From NCBI GenBank assembly GCA_016867255.1, contig VGKB01000014.1, positions 1 through 17,020 on the forward strand: a stretch of DNA of 17,020 nt, given 5' to 3'. The stretch is from Candidatus Moraniibacteriota bacterium (GTDB taxonomy: Bacteria; Patescibacteriota; Minisyncoccia; CAIUEV01). Below, one piece after another: positions 13,118 to 17,020 of this stretch. Below the pieces are notes generated by a model. The model made no database searches and was not told where the DNA came from. It worked only from the letters and a program-made list of their open reading frames with translations. Position 1 is the first letter of the stretch, and each line of letters opens with the position of its first letter. The translations under genes and the position numbers were made by a program.

Positions 13118-15376
13118 ATGCAAAATAAAATTCTAGAAAATTTAAACGAGCCCCAAAGAAGAGCCGTGGAGCATAAGGGCGGGCCGGCTTTGGTTATTGC
13201 TGGCGCGGGGTCAGGCAAAACCAGAGTACTTACCTATCGGGTGGCCTATTTGATTAATGAGGGGACGAGGCCGGAAAACATTTTGGCAATTACTTTTACT
13301 AACAAGGCGGCACGGGAAATGATGGAGCGGATCGGGAAACTGCTTGAAATAAATATGTTTGGCGGAAAGCAGTGGAAGCTTGCTCCTTCTTTTACCAAGG
13401 GAGGGATTCCTACGGTAGGAACCTTCCATTCCATCGGCGCGCGGATTTTACGGGATCAAGCGGAGAAAGTCGGCCGGAAAAGATCTTTCGCTATTTTTGA
13501 CGAGGAAGACCAAAGCAAGCTGATCCAACAAGTAATGCGCGATTTAGAAGTGAGCGAGGAACAATTTCCCCCTTTCAAAATTCGTGATTTTATCAGCCGG
13601 ATGAAGAACGAAATGGTTGACAAGAAAGAGTTTCTTAAAAATCCGGAAAGCTACTTTGAGGAAATTGCCGGGAAAGTGTACCAAGCTTACCAAGAAGCTT
13701 TAAAAGAGCAAAACGCTTTTGATTTTGATGATTTAATTACTGTTCCCGTCCAACTTTTCAAGGGACACCAAGAAATAAAAAGAGCGTATCAGGACCAGTT
13801 TCGGCATGTCCTGGTGGATGAATATCAAGATACCAATCGGGCCCAGTATGATTTTATTAATATTTTAGGAGAGAAGCACCGCAATATTTTTGTGGTGGGC
13901 GACGATTTTCAGGGGATTTACGGCTGGCGGGGAGCGGACATCCACAATATTTTGAGTTTTGAGGAGGACTATCCTGAAGCCAGAGTAATTCTCTTGGAGC
14001 AAAATTATCGCAGCACCCAAAATATCCTGAACGCCGCCCACGAAGTGATTGCCAAAAATCCCCGGCAGAAAAAGAAAAAATTGTGGACCCGAAACCCGGC
14101 GGGAGAAAAAATTACTTTATTTACGGCCGAATCGGAAGAAGACGAAGCCAATTTTATAGTGGGAGAAATAGAAAGTCTTGTTGCTCAGAATCCGGAATCC
14201 AAGCTGGGGGAGACGGCTATCCTTTACCGCACTAACGCTCAATCGCGGGCCTTGGAAGAGACGCTTGTCCGAGCGGGCATTCCCTATCATTTAGTCGGGG
14301 CGATGCGTTTTTATGCCCGCAAGGAAATTAAGGACATTTTGGCCTATTTCCGGTTGCTTGTTAATCCGCTTGACGAAACTAGTTTGCGGCGAATATACAA
14401 CACGCCGCGGCGGGGCATTGGCAAGGAATCTTTGAGGGCGATGAAAAAGGTGGCTCTCCGAGAGCGAAAAAGAATTGGAGAAATAATTCTGGATCCGGAA
14501 TTTGCCAAAAAAATCTTGGCGGAAAATCCGGCGCTTTTAAAATGGAAAAAGTTGATAGAAGAACTGGCGGCGATTAAAAACTTTTCAAAGAGAAATTCTT
14601 TGAGTCAAACCTTGGAAGAAATGTTGGGGGTTACCGGATACGCTAATTATGTTCTAGAAGACGATGTCCTTGGCGAGGAGCGGCTGGAGAATATCAAAGA
14701 GCTTTCAACGGTGATGAAAAAATACGATCAAGAGGGAGTGACTATCAAAACACTCACAAAGTTTTTGGAAGAGATTAGCTTAATGGCAGGGGAGGATAGG
14801 GACCCGCAAGACTTGAAAAATCGGGTTCACCTTATGACCCTCCACGCGGCTAAAGGACTGGAATTTAAGCGAGTATTTATTGCCGGGATGGAAGAAGGAA
14901 TTTTCCCCCACAACCGCTCTACCGTTAACCCTGCGGAAATGGAGGAAGAAAGGCGGCTTTGCTATGTGGGAATCACCCGCGCCAAACAAAGTTTATTTCT
15001 TACCCACGCCAAGACCCGGCGTATCTTTGGCAATTTACAAGTCAATTCTTTGTCGCGCTTTGTTAGGGACATTCCGGAGGAGCTGACTGAAAAGATGGAG
15101 AATGGAAAATTGAAAATGGAAAACGAAATTGGGGACGAAATTAGACTGTCGGTTACAATATCAGACGGAAAAACTGGCGTAAGCAAATCAAAAAGTGTAG
15201 ACTGGAAAGATGGCGATACAGTTTTCCATGTGGCTTTTGGCAAAGGAGTGGTGGTGAGCCAGGAGGAAAATGTGGTTACGGTGGCTTTTGCCGGAGCGGG
15301 AGTAAAAAAGTTGGATAAATCCATAGCGCCGATAAAGAAGTTGAGCGAGAGGAAGTTGAAGAAACCACTAGTTTAA
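13118..15376 (+). CDS. uvrD: ATP-dependent DNA helicase, UvrD/PcrA type (superfamily 1)
   Basis: Seen: 752 aa with all SF1A motifs in order: Q motif LNEPQRRAVEH, motif I AGAGSGKT (28-35), Ia TFTNKAAREMMERI, Ib TFHSIGARIL, II VDEYQDT (233-239), III VVGDDFQGIYGWRGAD, IV LEQNYRST, V LMTLHAAKGLEF (from 572), VI ERRLCYVGITRAK (611-623). The C-terminus has the Tudor-like polymerase-binding fold typical of PcrA/UvrD (GDTVFHVAFGKGVV, then VTVAFAGAGVKKLD). Role: 3'-5' unwinding in nucleotide excision and mismatch repair, clearing RecA filaments or stalled polymerase. Odd: residues 659-670 (KMENGKLKMENE) lie in the C-terminal linker and come from an A-rich simple repeat in the DNA. Two HTH-like or extra segments are not evident. 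The ATG at 13118 has no Shine-Dalgarno; it follows the folded element by 25 bases. Confidence 0.95.
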   Translation: MQNKILENLNEPQRRAVEHKGGPALVIAGAGSGKTRVLTYRVAYLINEGTRPENILAITFTNKAAREMMERIGKLLEINMFGGKQWKLAPSFTKGGIPTVGTFHSIGARILRDQAEKVGRKRSFAIFDEEDQSKLIQQVMRDLEVSEEQFPPFKIRDFISRMKNEMVDKKEFLKNPESYFEEIAGKVYQAYQEALKEQNAFDFDDLITVPVQLFKGHQEIKRAYQDQFRHVLVDEYQDTNRAQYDFINILGEKHRNIFVVGDDFQGIYGWRGADIHNILSFEEDYPEARVILLEQNYRSTQNILNAAHEVIAKNPRQKKKKLWTRNPAGEKITLFTAESEEDEANFIVGEIESLVAQNPESKLGETAILYRTNAQSRALEETLVRAGIPYHLVGAMRFYARKEIKDILAYFRLLVNPLDETSLRRIYNTPRRGIGKESLRAMKKVALRERKRIGEIILDPEFAKKILAENPALLKWKKLIEELAAIKNFSKRNSLSQTLEEMLGVTGYANYVLEDDVLGEERLENIKELSTVMKKYDQEGVTIKTLTKFLEEISLMAGEDRDPQDLKNRVHLMTLHAAKGLEFKRVFIAGMEEGIFPHNRSTVNPAEMEEERRLCYVGITRAKQSLFLTHAKTRRIFGNLQVNSLSRFVRDIPEELTEKMENGKLKMENEIGDEIRLSVTISDGKTGVSKSKSVDWKDGDTVFHVAFGKGVVVSQEENVVTVAFAGAGVKKLDKSIAPIKKLSERKLKKPLV

Positions 15377-15430
15377 TGCATGAAAAAATCTCAAACATCA
15401 AATTTCAAGCTCCAGACAATTTTCAAGCAC

Positions 15431-15496
15431 CAAATTACAAGTTGAAGAATCTCTTTGAAATTTTTAATTTGAAATTTGTTTGGAACTTGTGATTTG
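15431..15496. repeat. AT-rich inverted repeat between uvrD and the RNase H gene
   Basis: CAAATTACAAGTT (15431-15443) and AACTTGTGATTTG (15484-15496) are inverted copies with one mismatch. The surrounding 190-base gap is made of CAAATTTCAAG- and TTTGAAATTTG-like words on both strands. No gene seen. May serve as a weak terminator for uvrD. Confidence 0.5.
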
Positions 15497-15565
15497 CTAT
15501 TTGTTATTTATTAATGCGGCATTTTCAGAAAATATTTTAATGTAATTCTTTTGTTATTAAACATC

Positions 15566-15994
15566 ATGAATATTATCATCCACACCGACGGTGGTTCTAT
15601 TGGCAATCCGGGCCCTTCGGCTATCGGAGCGGTAATTGAGTATGCCGGCAAAAAGAAGACTTACGCTGAGGACATTGGCGAGGGGACTAATAATGAAGCC
15701 GAATATGAGGCGCTGGCCTTTGCGCTTAAAAAAACCAAAGCGCTGCTGGGCGGTAAAAACGCTAAAAAAGCTAAAGTGAAGTGTTACGCCGACAGCCAGT
15801 TGATGGTGAATCAGCTAAACCATAATTTTAAGCTGAACGACAAAAAAATTATCCCTCTTTTTGTTAAGGTTTGGAATTTGATGATGGAATATAAAAGCGT
15901 GGAATTTGCTTATCTGCCGCGGGAGAATAACCAAGAAGCGGACGGACTGGTAAAAAGCGTAATAAATGGAGGGAAGCAGGATAAATTTTTTTAA
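15566..15994 (+). CDS. Ribonuclease HI family protein
   Basis: Seen: 142 aa with the RNase H fold signatures: IIIHTDGGSIGNPGPSAIG (Asp7), TNNEAEYEAL (Glu46), CYADSQLMVNQLN (Asp76), and RENNQEADGLVK (Asp126), which supply the four acidic catalytic residues. Known: cuts the RNA strand of RNA-DNA hybrids, removing primers and R-loops, using two metal ions. It lacks the basic protrusion of E. coli RNase HI and resembles the compact YpdQ/archaeal-type RNase HI group. The ATG at 15566 is chosen because the protein then starts right at the first beta strand; an in-frame TTG at 15551 would add five residues (LLNI- like) with no Shine-Dalgarno for either. Freestanding between two simple-repeat spacers; likely its own transcript or read-through from uvrD. 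Confidence 0.9.
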   Translation: MNIIIHTDGGSIGNPGPSAIGAVIEYAGKKKTYAEDIGEGTNNEAEYEALAFALKKTKALLGGKNAKKAKVKCYADSQLMVNQLNHNFKLNDKKIIPLFVKVWNLMMEYKSVEFAYLPRENNQEADGLVKSVINGGKQDKFF

Positions 15995-16080
15995 CGGAAT
16001 TTCAAAATTCAAATCTTCTTGACAATTGGCTTTTGAGATTCAAGATGGGGTTTTGAGTTTTGACATTTGACATTTGAGCT
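15995..16080. repeat. Simple-repeat spacer before the radical SAM gene
   Basis: An 86-base spacer made of short related words (TTCAAAATTCAAAT, TTTTGAGATTCAAG, TTTTGAGTTTTGACATTTG). The tandem GACATTTGACATTTGA lies just before the next start codon. Same style as the spacers at 252-401 and 15377-15560. No promoter recognised. Confidence 0.5.
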
Positions 16081-17020
16081 ATGAAACTGCCAGAAGCTTT
16101 ATTGTTCTCCCCTCTCAAATCCGGCGTTTGTCGGTGTGATCTGTGTTCTCGTGGTTGTGTCATTTCTGCTTATAAAGGGAAAATAAACGGTGGAATTCCA
16201 GGAGAGTTACGAAAAGAGAATGTCGGTTTTTGCGGCACCCGCGTGAATCTGGGCGGCAAGCTGTACGCGATAAATTACGGCCGGGTGACCAGTCTGGCGG
16301 CGGATCCGGTGGAAAAAAAGCCGCTTTACCATTTCTTTCCGGGCGAGGAGCTTCTTTCTTTCGGCAGTTTTGGCTGTAATTTCCGTTGCCCCAATTGTCA
16401 CAACTGGGAGATTTCCCAAACTTCCTCGCTAATTCACAGCCGGCCGGAAGCCCTCTGGGAAATAAGAAACAGCTTTTCCGAGGTGGAACCGGCGGAGATT
16501 GTCAATCAAGCGCTGGAAAACGATTGCGTCGGCATTGCTTACACCTATAACGAGCCGACCGTTTTTTTAGAATTCGCCCTTGCGGTAATGAGGTTAGCCC
16601 GAAAAGCCAAATTAAAAAATGTCTGGGTAACTAACGGATTTTTTTCCGAAAAAGCCCGGGAGTTGGTCCTTCCGCTTCTTGACGCGGTCAACGTGGATCT
16701 TAAGTCCTTTGACCAGCGCTTTTATTTGTCCCACTGCAAGGGAGGATTGGCGCCAGTCTTGGAAAATATTGAAGCAATTTGTAATGCGGGAATTCATTTG
16801 GAAATTGCAACGCTTGTCATTCCACGCTTAAACGACGATCCTCAAATGCTTGGCGGGCTGGCCAAATTTATTGCGGGGAAACTTTCCAAGAACACGCCGT
16901 GGCATCTCATTGACTTCTCTGCCCCGATCTCTTGGCAGATGCAGGACTGGGAATCAGCGGGAAAAGAAAAAATAGCGGCGGCTTACGGAATTGGGAGGGC
17001 AGCCGGCTTAAATTTTGTTT
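16081..17020 (+). CDS. amrS: AmmeMemoRadiSam-system radical SAM enzyme (AmrS-like), cut by the window edge
   Basis: Seen: an open frame from ATG 16081 through the right edge (313 codons plus one base, no stop). The N-terminal Cys-rich part has CRCDLCSRGCVI (Cys17, 19, 22, 26) and GFCGTR (Cys51), then YGRVTSLAADPVEKKP and HFFPG, and the radical SAM motif CxxxCxxC as GCNFRCPNCHNWE (Cys99, 103, 106) that holds the 4Fe-4S cluster. Downstream TYNEPTVFLEF and VNVDLKSFD continue the TIM-barrel. Both the CNFRC...NWEISQ run and the VEKKPLYHF run are typical of this family, often found with AMMECR1 and Memo genes. Known: uses SAM to make a radical; the physiological substrate is not established here. 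Odd: about 14 extra residues (AYKGKINGGIPGEL) lie between the second and third Cys pairs. No Shine-Dalgarno. Confidence 0.9.
   Translation, partial: MKLPEALLFSPLKSGVCRCDLCSRGCVISAYKGKINGGIPGELRKENVGFCGTRVNLGGKLYAINYGRVTSLAADPVEKKPLYHFFPGEELLSFGSFGCNFRCPNCHNWEISQTSSLIHSRPEALWEIRNSFSEVEPAEIVNQALENDCVGIAYTYNEPTVFLEFALAVMRLARKAKLKNVWVTNGFFSEKARELVLPLLDAVNVDLKSFDQRFYLSHCKGGLAPVLENIEAICNAGIHLEIATLVIPRLNDDPQMLGGLAKFIAGKLSKNTPWHLIDFSAPISWQMQDWESAGKEKIAAAYGIGRAAGLNFV

Overview
The window most likely comes from a Patescibacteria (Candidate Phyla Radiation, Parcubacteria-like) chromosome. This is inferred from several signs together: an AT-rich genome with compact spacing, a 23S rRNA gene interrupted by group I introns at two sites, a 23S gene with no 16S or 5S beside it, a LytR-CpsA-Psr protein with an asparagine/lysine tail, A/T-only simple inverted repeats between genes, and main genes that mostly lack Shine-Dalgarno sequences. 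No marker fixes the lineage below that level.

Left part (1-4690): the C-terminal end of a XerC/D-type tyrosine recombinase; an LCP cell-envelope protein ending at a bidirectional terminator; on the minus strand a membrane family-2 glycosyltransferase followed by a small membrane protein; then a plus-strand HepT/MNT toxin-antitoxin pair.

Centre (4691-9789): a minus-strand 23S rRNA gene of about 4.4 kb, roughly 1.5 kb longer than usual. Three large insertions explain most of the excess. (i) A 278-nt ORF-less group I intron sits at E. coli position 2593. (ii) A 385-nt group I intron sits at position 1931; its LAGLIDADG homing endonuclease has collapsed to the two ends that overlap the ribozyme core. 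(iii) A 489-nt insertion caps helix 63 and carries a 117-codon reading frame with a strong Shine-Dalgarno and a CxxC/CxxC protein I do not recognise. Helix 25 is also expanded by about 107 nt. The gene has its own leader with a boxA-like antitermination site, a hairpin, a REP-like palindrome, and complementary 5' and 3' flanks forming a processing stalk. No 16S, tRNA or 5S is visible.

Right part (9790-17020): yidC (minus) and gyrB (plus) are divergent. A folded intergenic element follows gyrB, then a UvrD/PcrA helicase, a small RNase HI-family protein, and the start of an AmmeMemoRadiSam-type radical SAM enzyme that runs off the edge.

The strongest candidate for something undescribed is the protein-coding insertion in helix 63 of the 23S rRNA. 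Next are the decayed homing endonuclease intron and the MNT protein with an antitoxin-like N-terminus.
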